Origin: Symsagittifera roscoffensis
Taxonomy: Eukaryota > Xenacoelomorpha > Acoela > Convolutidae
Direction: 5' to 3'
DNA: 64,000 nucleotides
NCBI RefSeq assembly: GCF_963678635.1
Contig: NC_087065.1
Location: 23,641,254 to 23,705,253, forward strand
Part shown: piece after piece, positions 32,801-44,800 of the stretch
Numbering within the stretch: the stretch's first letter is position 1
Layout: each line of letters begins with the position of its first letter
Program-made: the position numbers and the translations under genes
Notes under the pieces: generated by a model
Told to the model about the DNA's origin: nothing
The model's input: only the letters and a program-made list of their open reading frames with translations
Database searches by the model: none

Positions 32801-35800
32801 GTACATTTAGGTTCGGTTCATAATGATTTCAAATTTCTTTGCATCTTCGGCTTTCATGGTCTGGAGGTAACGAATGCGCCTGGGACGGCAAAGGTCCTGG
32901 TTTTGAATCTGACAGGACCTGTTTTTTTTTCGAACGCGAAATAGTACGTATCGAAAAAAATTGTTGGCTGGTGATCGTCTGCTTATGTTTTGTCGTCTTA
33001 GTTGCCATATTGTAGAATTGTTTTTTGGAAAAAGTTTTTTTTTAACATTATAGTTGTTCTTAGTGTTGTTTATTGTTGTTTAAGGTAGGAATTGCTCAAA
33101 GATTGTGGGCTTTGTTTCAATTCGTGCTTTTTGTTATTTAAAATTCAAGTGTCTGGCATGTTTGCCTTGAATTAACTTCTATCGAGACATGAAAGTTTAT
33201 ATGACTTAGCTTTTTTTTCAGAAATTTTCTTTTTTTCCGGCTTTAATTTTATGTCAGTGTTGTATCACAAGTGGTGCTAAGCTCAGCTTCGTCTCTGTCT
33301 TTTCAGTTCAATTTTGATTCCTTTTTTAAAAGGAAGGCAAATACCGCTATCGAACAGCAAAAGTGAGAAGCTCACAAAAAACGTGATCGACTTCTAGCTT
33401 CGAGAATGGAACTTGTTTTTTTTTTCAGATTTCCCTCCGAAATAAAATTTTTACCTTATGATCCAGTTTTCTCACATCGAGTTGATTCTCTGACTGTAAA
33501 TATTACGAGCTGTGTGAATGTTATTTAGCGCTACTGGCTGTCAATTGCAATCAATTTGTGTTCATAACTTTAGATCTGTCTAGAGTGGTTAAGACTTATC
33601 TTGGTTTGAAGGTTACTGGTTTCGGCTCTTTAGCTTCTGGAATATCGCTAGTCGATCTGGCATATTAGTGCATGATCGAAATAATTAATTCAGTTGCTTG
33701 CTGTTCGGTTGAATTTTAGCTCCATCAAATGTTCCAATGATTGGTATTAATATTCATCAATTGCTTACTTAGATCAAAAAATAAAAGAGGACGCTCAAAT
33801 TTATTATCTAATGTGCAGTGCATGGCATCATACAGTGGCCATTGAAAACAGTCCTCTCATAGAAATAAATGTTTTTCATTAATTCAAAATACTTCATTTG
33901 GTTCAACCTTTTGAATTTGTTAGATTGTTGCTACTAATTTAGTCGGCAACTCGTTTTTAATTTAAAAAAAACGTCACCGTAAAACGGTTTGAAATTTTAA
34001 AATGGTAATAGTACAGTTTGGTTACTTTTCACGAGTTTTGAAAACAAAATGGTAAAAATGTCTTCGAATTGCAATAATTCTCGCAATCACGAGTTTGATT
34101 TAAAAAGTTTTCGCCTCATGCAAAATAGAAAATCGCCTACTTTAATAACGCGGTTTTTTTGGTTTTAGATTTGTTTGTGATTTTTGATTTATTTTCACAT
34201 GGGCGGGAGCAAATATCTGGTAATCGGGAACTGATGTTTCGGTTTGACCTTGTTTTTTTAGTATGTATGCAATTGAAGTTTTTTAAGTGTAAAAATTGAA
34301 TTATCGGACTTTCGTTTGTCTGCTGAAGTTTTGTCGGCCAATTTGCCACGTCCCGGATTTTGCTTGCACTGTAAGCAAGTTTTGTTTCAGTTGCAAGTCC
34401 AATTGTTGTTCATTGTATTTTCAGGTGGGACTTTAAACTTCACAGATTTTTTATAAACTCAATTTTCGGCTCAACTTGTGTCTGCTCAAAGATTGTCGGC
34501 TTGGTTTCCTATTCATTAGTTCTGTTCGGTTGCTAATTTAATATTAAATTGTTTGACATGTTTGCCTAGATTGAGTTTCTAGTGAGACAGTCGAAAAGTT
34601 ATATTGTGGTTGATTTAGTTTTTAACTTTTTTCATCTTTTTTGACTTCTTAGGTTTTTTATATTTGTTAAATCGCACGCAAGTGGTGCGAAGCTCAGCTT
34701 CGCCCCTCTCTTACGTTTTTTTAGTTGTAACAAAGTCTAGTTGCAGTAAAACCATTAAAAAGGCCCTGACTGGTTGAAAAATACCACTGATTTGTAATTC
34801 AAGCTCGCAGAAAACGGAAACTTGTGAATGGACCGACAAAGACTTGCATAAATCATGTTTATTTCCCAGCAGCACATGAAAAACTAGCACTAACATCAGG
34901 ATAAACTTAGTCATAACCCCTGAGAAGTCGAGAAGAAGTTAATAATACCTAAAGTTGATGAAGCAAAATTAGATAGCATTTGATGAACGACATTTCGTCA
35001 TCCTACCCTCCCCATCCCCCAAAAGAAGATAAAGCAGAAAGAACTTCAATTATTTAATTAACAATGCATACGAACCACCAGCCAAACGACCATTTTTTAT
35101 GAAATGTGGTATTCGATATGGATTTTTTTCTTCACAGAACTACTAAGCAATGAAAAAAGTGAGGTACTTAGCTTTAATTTGCGACATAGCGATGAATTTT
35201 TCTGTATCATTAAGACAAGACTTACATGCATTTTTTGTTATCTTTTTTTTTGGGATGGGTAATGTTGCGGTACCCTCAAGAGATATGGTTCGGATCATGG
35301 TGGATCTCCAACAACTGGCCTTCTGACAGAGACCCAATGCTTACATGACAAAATCTGTTGTAGGTTTGACGTGCGGGGTCTTCTTCTAGACCAGCGGGAC
35401 TTTGACGCCGACTTTGTGCCTCATGATCGGCGCTCGATTTCGGCAGATGAAATGACGATGGAGAAACTGTGCGATGAGGAGAGATATTTGGCTCTAAACA
35501 AGGATCTACAGGTCAGTCAATAATGCTCTGTGCACTCGTTCTTAGGTTTTTAATTTACTTTAGACCGAGAAACTTCATAAACCCACAATTTCTTAAATTT
35601 TTAAATAAAGTTAATTGAAAATGATATACACGCAATTGAATGTCAGTCGAAGTGTAAATGAAGGTAAAACGCGCAATTATTTTGAGACTAACATGGTAAA
35701 TAGATACCTCCGTGCTGGTTTGAAAAAATTGCTGTGAGTTTTTGTTCTGCAATGAATAATATTTGTCCATTCAGGCTGAGAAAGAGAGAGAAGAGGAAGA

Positions 35801-38800
35801 GTGGAAGCGATACCAGGAGGCCTTGCAGGAGGGCTTCCACGCCATAGGTCACGAGTACGAAACCAAAGAGTACGACCCCATGGAACCCACTGAAGACGGT
35901 ACTTAAGCATCTACTTTGAATAAGATTTAGTCTAATAAATTAATGTAGATTGCAGTCAATTTTTGTTTCTTTTTTCACTGGTTTTTTTCATGAAGTATTG
36001 ACATATTCTTTTTTTGCATCCTTTTGGTAAACAAGAATGGCTGATTGCATTGCAAATAGCATAGAAATCACAATGATTGGTGCAAGTTTGGTTCGTTTGG
36101 TTTTCTGTAGGAAAAAATCTGGAAACTTATTCGCTCTCAATTTTTTTTTGGTTTTGATTCAATTTTGGCCTTTGATTTATTTCAAGAGATTAAATTCTTT
36201 TTCCTATTACATCCCCATCTAATAACAAAAAATGTAGCTACATCACAGTAGGATTTGGGCAAATTCATTCGAAATTGATTTAAGGTGACAACAGAGCCAA
36301 TGAGTATGGCTTAAAGTTTTCAGGAAAAATTAAATGATTTTCAAATTCAACCATTATGAAATCGAGTTCCTAACGAGACAATTCAGCACGGAGTGAATCA
36401 TTGCAATCTATTATGGTTGAGATCTATGATTTTTGTGAGAGTTCTTGTTTGAGAAAATTTTTTTTTCAGTAGTAAATTTTGTTCCTAGTATTTTTCCATT
36501 GTTTGTTCGCATTGTTGTTGGCTCCTTTTTCCCCATTGTTTTCTACACATGCGATAAAACCAGGGTGTTTCAACCGGTTACTAGGTTTTTTTCCCGTAAA
36601 GAATTTCACAAGGTTCACAAAATTTCGCACGTGAAATTTTTGCACGTGTTTCAACTTGCTTGTTGCCCTTGCGATAAGCAAGGGTGTTGCAATCGAGTAC
36701 AAGACTTTTTTTCCGTAGATAAGTTTGTTCGGAAGATTACCACGTTAAATGACGAAAGTTAGGCATCTGATCTAGAGCTACTGGGTCTCCAGCTGAAAAA
36801 AATTTTAGATATAACTTTTGTCGGCGTAGTGGCCGAGTGTTTTTATTTCTGTTGATTTTTGAGTACCTTTTTCCCTAATTTTCAAGAGGGTAGAAACATT
36901 TCATGGTTCGCTTTTTTTCTACACGCCATAACTTATTTAGAAAAGAAATTTTTCTTAAAAAATTTTGCATTAAATGTTAAGTTTTTCGGATGCATTGTTT
37001 CTGATTCGTATTTTTTACCTAAAAATGCGTGGAATTACTTTTAGATATTTGTTTTGGAATCAGGTTTGAGCAATTTCATTTAAAATCGATTCAAGGCGGT
37101 AGTGTATTGCTTTAATATCAAAAGTTGTTCGAAAATAATTCGTAAATTTTTTTTTGCAATTTTTCTTGACTGTTTTCAAAAGGAAGATATGTGGCGATTG
37201 TCGTACGAGTTTTATGCTTGTGGTGTTTTCTGGTTATCTTTTTTGTTATGATTCTGCTCTTTTAGCGTTGCGTATCAAGTTCATTTTTTGTTGGAATTTG
37301 GTTAATTTAATAAGAGTTTTTTTCCAATTTTCTGCAAGTTCTTTTGTGGAAACTGTTCGAAAATTAAGCCTTCATTCTTTTGTATTTAATAAAAATTTTC
37401 TCTTTGATTTTGATCCTAGCTTATAGCAAATGTTTGTGTTTATATCCTTTTGGTCCTGTCGGATATGCAGGTAGTTTGGATGCAAGAATTTGAGCAGATC
37501 AAATTTTGAGTACATGAAGGAATTTTTGGATCTCGATGTTTTCACCAAAATTTTTTTGCGAGCATTTCCATCTATCGATTATGAGAAATAAATGCATGGA
37601 GTCAGTGTAGCCCGAATCCTTCTACTGTTTTACCTAATTGAGTTTTGTAAAAATTGCAATTTTTTTGTTTTTTAAAAGTTTTTGTTTTTCTTGCTCCTTC
37701 AGTTTCATCGCTCGAAGTTGTTTTTGCTACTTCTTGAGGATTATGTCGTTTTAACTCTGTAGTGGTTATATCGCAAGCTGTGCGAAGCGCAGCTTCGCAT
37801 CTGTGCATAAGTTTGTTTTTTTGTTAAAATTGATTTATATGGACTTAGCTTATGACTTTCCAGAGAAACATTTTTGGGACGTCTTTTTTTTTCGCCCCGT
37901 TTTTGAACTGTTAGCGCCTATTTGTTTGTAATCACACCCGAAAAGTTTTCGAAGGTAAGCTTCAAAAGTGTAAACCCTCAAAGTAATTTAGATCCAAGAA
38001 TAATATGAAGTTTTCTTTCAGTATTTTTTGTCTTTTCATCAGGGAACTGGACTTTTTCCCGTTAACAACCTTTCTTACAAATCTGTAAGAAAATGAACTT
38101 GATTTTTACTGAACCTTAACATTTTCCAGACTCGTTTCATCGCGTTCGTTTAGTATTTTTTGCCCCAAACTATCTTCGACAAGTTCGCTGTTCTGTGTAC
38201 TAGACTTTTTATTACAGTTCACAGAGTAGATGAAATGGCAATCAGTAATTTTTTTTGTAACCGCTATCAGTTGCAAAATAATTTTATCGCTACCGAAAAT
38301 GTTTTTTGGTAGATTTCTTTCGCTGAGTTTGGTAGTCTTCAAATCTGTCGTCTTATTTTCCTGATGTTTTAATCCTTTTAGTTATGCAATTTTCTCCTGG
38401 TTGATGCAAGTTTTGCTTGAGTTGAAAGACTTGTTGATTCGTTCCTGTGATTTGAACTTTAGTGACCTCTGATTTTGTATAATTTCCTTTTTTTACGTTT
38501 TCTTACTCGAAAGGTTTATAAATCTTAAGTGGCTTCGACAAATGGGATATCGGTTTAGATTTTAGATTTTATTTTTTTTTAGATTTTCATGTGCTTTTGC
38601 AGGGAGTAAATCTTTGAGCAGCAAATCCCAAGAGCTCTAAATGTTTTGTTGTTTTTCTTTTTGATATAATGATCGTACACCCAACTTTTGTCGGCTAAGA
38701 TGACGCTCGGTAAGTTTTTTGAATGGAAATTCAAGGCAAGCGTTAAATTTTTTTTTCTAACGAGTCAATTGTGTTTCTCGGAATATGCACCTTAAATTCA

Positions 38801-41800
38801 ACGAAACGAGTTTTGAAGATACAGCTTTTTAATGTATATGTCTCCGATATACTGTCATCTGCCCCATTTTTTGTTTCCGAGTTGCATTGCAAGTGGTGTC
38901 AAGCTATGGTTTGCTTCTGTGTAACACTTTCGTCTTTTATTTAGGTACCAGGTTTTTTTCCCTTAGAAATTTTTGCCTGCAGAATTTGCTCGCGGTTTTT
39001 GTTACGTGCTTCAAAACAAACCCCAAAGAAGGTTTCTTGAAAATTAGTGTAGAGGTTGCGCCGGTGTTTTGTAATGGCAAGGCCTCCGAGTCTAGCTGGA
39101 GACTGTAATTTCATCTTTTTCTCGAAGTTGAGTAGTTTGTACAATTTTAGAGAACCATACCTAACATTTTTAATGGCTCAAATATTTCAGTTTCCAGATT
39201 TTATCAAACTTGCTAGACCAAGTGTTTTGTAATAGGGAAATAGACTTTCTTCCTGAATTTTTTAAACTAATCTGAAGAAATTGAACTTGCTTTATTATTG
39301 AACTTTAGCTTCCAGGCTGATTCCCTTTAAAGCTTGATGTAACGTGGTCCATGTGCACCCTAAGGCAAGGGTTCGATTCCAGTTGGGACTTTGTTTTCAT
39401 CATTATGTAAGAAAATGAAAATTGAATTTTTGGACGTCTGTTTATGGCTTAGTTGCCACATCAAGGATTTTTCTTGTGCTTTTAGCAAGTCTCGAACCTG
39501 CAATGCGCAAGTTTCTTTCGCGAAAAAACTATATTCTGGTTTTTAACGCTTGCTAGCTCCGCTTTGTCGCTGTAATAAATGAATATAAATCAGAAGAATT
39601 CTTTGATATCATTGAAAGGTAATGAAAAACCTAAACTAAACAGTTTTCAATTTAATTATTTGAAAAAATTGTTTAAGAACTTAGGAAAAAACACTTAGTT
39701 TTTTTTATGTTTCGATTTTCGTGTTTACTATCATATTTCTTTTTTTAAAAAAGCAAGGCTTATGATATATTACCAGTCCTTGTTCCCTATGTAACTGGTA
39801 TATTTATAAGTTTTGTGCAAAATTCTTTCTGCGCTTTATTTAAGCAATATGCAGAGTTTCCGCGCACAATTTTGGTTTCGTGATTTTAAATAGCCTACGT
39901 TGTACATGCTTATTGAAGCACGCGCAGTTCTGCTGGTGTTTCACGCACTGTGAACCAAGTTATTTACGGGAAAATTTCTATTACCGGATAGCAACAGCCG
40001 CCGTGCTTCTTGCCACTTGCATATCGTGAAGTATGATGAGTCACTTTGGGATCACTTAAGTTGTCTATATTATGAAGACTTCCCTTCCATCTCCCCATTA
40101 GTTTCAGTGCTCCCTTGCTTCTTACCAGATGCATATCTTGAGGTATAATGAGTCCCTTTGGGATCACTTATGGTTGTTTATCTTCTGAAGACTCAACTTC
40201 CATTTCCCCCTTAGGTTCACTGCTCCCTTGGTTCTTACCAATTCCATATCGTGAGGTATGATGAGTCCCTTTGGGATCACTTATCCTTGTCTATCCTCTG
40301 AAGACTCAGCTTCGATCTCCTCATTAGGTTCACTGCTCCCTTGCTTCTTACCAGATCCATAGCGGAGGTATGATGAGTCCCTTTGGGATCACTTATCCTT
40401 GTCTATCCTCTGAAGACTCAGCTTCGATCTCCTCATTAGGTTCACTGCTCCCTTGCTTCTTACCAGATCCATAGCGGAGGTATGATGAGTCCCTTTGGGA
40501 TCACTTATCCTTGTCTATCCTCTGAAGACTCAGCTTCGATCTCCTCATTAGGTTCACTGCTCCCTTGCTTCTTACCAGATCCATAGCGGAGGTATGATGA
40601 GTCCCTTTGGGATCACTTATCCTTGTCTATCCTCTGAAGACTCAGCTTCGATCTCCTCATTAGGTTCACTGCTCCCTTGCTTCTTACCAGATCCATAGCG
40701 GAGGTATGATGAGTCCCTTTGGGATCACTTATCTTTGTCTATCGTCTGAAGACTCAGCTTCGATCTCCTCATTAGGTTCACTGCTCCCTTGCTTCTTACC
40801 AGATCCATAGCGGAGGTATGATGAGTCCCTTTGGGATCACTTATCCTTGTCTATCCTCTGAAGACTCAGCTTCGATCTCCTCATTAGGTTCACTGCTCCC
40901 TTGCTTCTTACCAGATCCATAGCGGAGGTATGATGAGTCCCTTTGGGATCACTTATCCTTGTCTATCCTCTGAAGACTCAGCTTCGATCTCCTCATTAGG
41001 TTCACTGCTCCCTTGCTTCTTACCAGATCCATAGCGGAGGTATGATGAGTCCCTTTGGGATCACTTATCCTTGTCTATCCTCTGAAGACTCAACTTCCAT
41101 TTCCCCCTTAGGTTCACTGCTCCCTTGGTTCTTACCAATTCCATATCGTGAGGTATGATGAGTCCCTTTGGGATCACTTATCCTTGTCTATCCTCTGAAG
41201 ACTCAGCTTCGATCTCCCCATTAGGTTCACTGCTCCCTTGCTTCTTACCAGATCCATAGCGGAGGTATGATGAGTCCCTTTGGGATCACTTATCCTTGTC
41301 TATCCTCTGAAGACTCCCTTTCAGTGAGGACGGCAATGGTTGTGTGAGGACGAGATCACATTTGACCACTAGATACAAGTATACCACAGCCAGACCGGTT
41401 TCGGCCTTAATATGGTGTTATGTGAAAGTTCTAGACCCAAATTAGAGCCTAGTTGCTAAAAGAACTGTGCTTTGCTAAATAACTGTAAGTTTCCGAAATA
41501 GTATAAATGGAATAGACTCTACAATTAGCAGGTACCTTAGATATCAATCAACACTCGTGGATAAACGGTTAAGGCAGCTAAATCTTATTCTTGAGATCAG
41601 TCGTTCAAATCATCAATCTCTGGTATTATTTGTTTTAGAGCTTATTGTTTGACCATTTTTCCGTCTAACTTTGAGCGATTAAAGCGAGTGAGTAGAGATC
41701 GTTAAGCATATTTTAATCTATGAAATGATTTTTTTAACTGAAAGAAGCAGTTTTTGACGTTTAATTTTGCACATTCCCTTCAAAAAACTTTAATTCTATA

Positions 41801-44800
41801 ATTGTTTGTTTCAAATTCTTTAATTATTTTACTGAAAACATTTCAATTTTTGGTTTTTGATACGAGTTGCATTATATGAAGTCATTAATAATTTTGCGTG
41901 CTAAGTTTTGTCTCTCTCTTTGCAAGCAGAAAAAGACCGTTAATATTTCAATAGCTCTTTTTTGCCTTTTTGCTGCTTCGCATCTGTATTCATTTGTTTG
42001 TTGGCTATGTTTTTATTGTGAGAGGGAAGTTGTAGTAGGCTGGACAAGGTTTGCCTTAGGCATAATGAACAATAATAGTTTTGAATAATAGTTTAATGAA
42101 GGACCAAAGTAAAGTGATTTGCTTTAGTCGCATTGATTTGTGGGTCAAGGGAATCCAAATCAAACTTTCTTGACTGTTTTTCTCGCCGAAACAATTTTCT
42201 TGAAGAATTCTTTAATAGAGCCCGAATAACTACCAATAGGGCGTCAGTATGACATATTACTCGATCTTGTTCGGTGTGTCTTTTGTTGCTTAGTATTCTG
42301 TTGAAAAGCATATCAGAATGATTAGTTTCTCTCCTCTTTGTGGCCGGAACAAAAATTTTTGATATTGTTTCATTTATCTCTTAAAATTTATTAGTATTAT
42401 TGGCTCTAAAATTTATCCAATTATGATTCAGAGTACCCAGACACCATCAACCTGGACGAGCACGTAAATGGGGTGAGCGTGAGTCATATCTCGAGGGAGG
42501 AGCAGAAGTATGCGCCCCAGGCGGAACAGGAGCAAGAGAGCAGTGAACCAAGTGAGGAGACGGAAGGGGAGTCTTCAGAGGATAGACAACCATATGTGAT
42601 CCCAAGGGGACTCATCATACCACACGATATGCATCTGGTAAGAAGACAGACTGGAATCATTCAAAAATAAAGGTTTTACGCTGGCAATCAGAAAGGCTGC
42701 AATCCGTTACCAGACGTTTTCCGTGAATAGCGTAGTTCACAGAATGGCCAATTGAGTGGAAATTGCAATTTTTACCGCTGTCATGCTCACTTTCTTGAAC
42801 ATTTAAAGAAAACTAATATTATTTAGGTAGTAATTAGGTGAAGGTCGCTTCAGGTATTAATTTTTGCTTTCCGGGATTGAGGTTTTGTCCTATTTTCCCT
42901 CGGTTCATTTTCCGGTTTTTTGAACGGCCAATTTTATTATCTGGTACGTTCTTTCATCGATTTTACTGTATTTAAATGCGTGTGACACGTATCTTGCCAT
43001 GTTTAAGCGATTTTTTTGCAACGGTTTAGCGCATAACGGTTTTATGCATGCTGAATTATTTCGTGTTTTGCAATAGATGAGAATTTTTTTGATTTTCCAG
43101 GTTATGAGTGCTAGTCCAATTGAAAGGCCCGAATGTAAAAGCTGTAGCAGGAGCTTTCAGTGTAGTCTAGTGTTAAGATGGGGTTCATCCAGTTATACAT
43201 TTTTTAACGCGTGTTTTAGAATAATGAACGTAGTGAGTACTCTTATATAGGTTTTGATGATTTAATTTTTAGGCGAATATCATAAGACTTGTTCGCGGTC
43301 AATTTTGATTATCGCGGTTTGACTTAAGGTTTCTTTTCAAGTTCACTTCATTACTTTTGTTAAAAGGAAGGCAAACTTCACTTTAGAACAGCAAAATGAA
43401 AATGTCATGAAAAAACGTGATTGACTTCTAATTTCGAAAGTGAAATTTGGTTATCAGATTTTCCAGCGTAATAAAAAATTTAGTTTCTGACCGAGTTTTC
43501 TCAAATTGGGTTAATTTTACCAAAAAAAATTAAATCATAAATTGCTCATGAAGATCAAAGAGTTTTAAGGCCGTATATTTTTCTTAAAATTCTAAAGTTG
43601 AAGTTATTTCAACAACAAGTCAGTTTTTTTTCTGTTTCATTCCGTTCCTTACTCTGTTCGAACTGTCAGTTGGCTATGCTTTTCGTTTCAGCTGTTTTTT
43701 CACCAAATTTGATATCAGCAACACCATGGTGGGTTGCTCTCAGGATGATCCTAGTTGTTGACAATTTGGCCTCAAAGTATGAATGCCCAAATCCTAGTTT
43801 ACGAAATATATTTTTTAATAAAAATTTTTCAAAAAACTACAAGCACTTCACAAAATTTTAATTTACAAGCCTATTTGCAGATCTTGCCTTCAAATATGGC
43901 TGCTCAAATTTTTTTAAATTTTAGATATGACATTTTTCAAAAATTGAAATAGTAGATCATTTTGTGATTTGAATTCAGGATACCCCAAGCAGTTGCAGAT
44001 GTGTTATCAATACTCAATATTGCCCAAACTTCTTCAGTTTCTGAGATATGACGCTTTTTTGTGTTTCAAAAAAAACTGATTTTAAAATTGCTCAACGTTA
44101 AAAAATCTCCACTCTATGGCGGGATGATGTTAAGTTACTCACAGAAAAATCCAACATGGCAAAATTGTCATCATTCATCTAGTTGCAATATTCAGAAATT
44201 AGTATTAAAATGTGACAAAAAAATCGGAATTTCGAGTAGCAGATGGTTAAACTTCCCAATGATTAACGTACATTTTTTTTCATTAGCTTTCTCACAACTT
44301 ATATTGCGTTATATTGTCGTACGTATCAAAGATCTGTGATAATTGAAGCAGCTTTGCTGATTCAAGTATGCTTGTGTTTTCTAAAGCATGGATCTTATTT
44401 TTTTAAAAGTTTTCACTATAATTGATAAGTCAGTAATTTGTAAATTTAGCAAGTCTGGTTTTGAATAATGATAATAATACAAAATGAAGTTCGTGGGTTA
44501 GTGAAAAGTGAGAACTGGCATCTAGAACTTGTAACTATTAGTTTATTCAGCATATTGACGTTTTTCATTTTATCCTCTCGATTTAAATGGTTATTAGTGA
44601 TAAAATAAACCGCTCATGGAAGTAACCGAATTTGATATGATTTGTAACTGGGCACCCTTTTTATTGACTAGAGGAGATTGCTTGGCGAAGAAGTCATAAT
44701 ATTTTTGGCAAAATTTTTGACAAGCTTTCTCGATAGTTTGCGAAAACCCACCAAGATTTTTTGTCTTCATACTGAAGATTCGCCTTTCTTAACTAAATAG

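Larger units (their letters stand above)
26806..35363 (+). other. SFSWAP intron 1 (8.6 kb), repeat-filled
   Basis: GTAAAA...TGTTGTAG. It holds tRNA-derived SINEs, a MITE-A copy carrying a nested element, and several SINE modules (listed separately). The gaps between them (for example 28300-28500, 29650-30280, 31340-32550 and 34710-35360) show no gene. Confidence 0.85.
35899..42431 (+). other. SFSWAP intron 3 (6.5 kb)
   Basis: Holds a SINE module (36661-36730), a hairpin tail (37782-37806), a tRNA-like SINE part (39330-39392), the exon-4-derived array (39990-41318) and a tRNA-like stretch near 41565-41630. No other coding sequence was recognised. Confidence 0.8.

Noticed and set aside
36445-37426. 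Hydrophobic open frames in SFSWAP intron 3
   Set aside because: Phe/Leu-rich translations arise from T-rich intron sequence; no homology or splice context.
39964-40167. Minus-strand open frame MIPKGLIIPQDMHL as a separate gene
   Set aside because: It is the translated inverted copy of SFSWAP exon 4 within the array, not an independent gene.
39960-41320. Regular repeats resembling a CRISPR array
   Set aside because: The units are contiguous 112-bp minisatellite copies of exon 4 with no variable spacers, in a eukaryotic intron.
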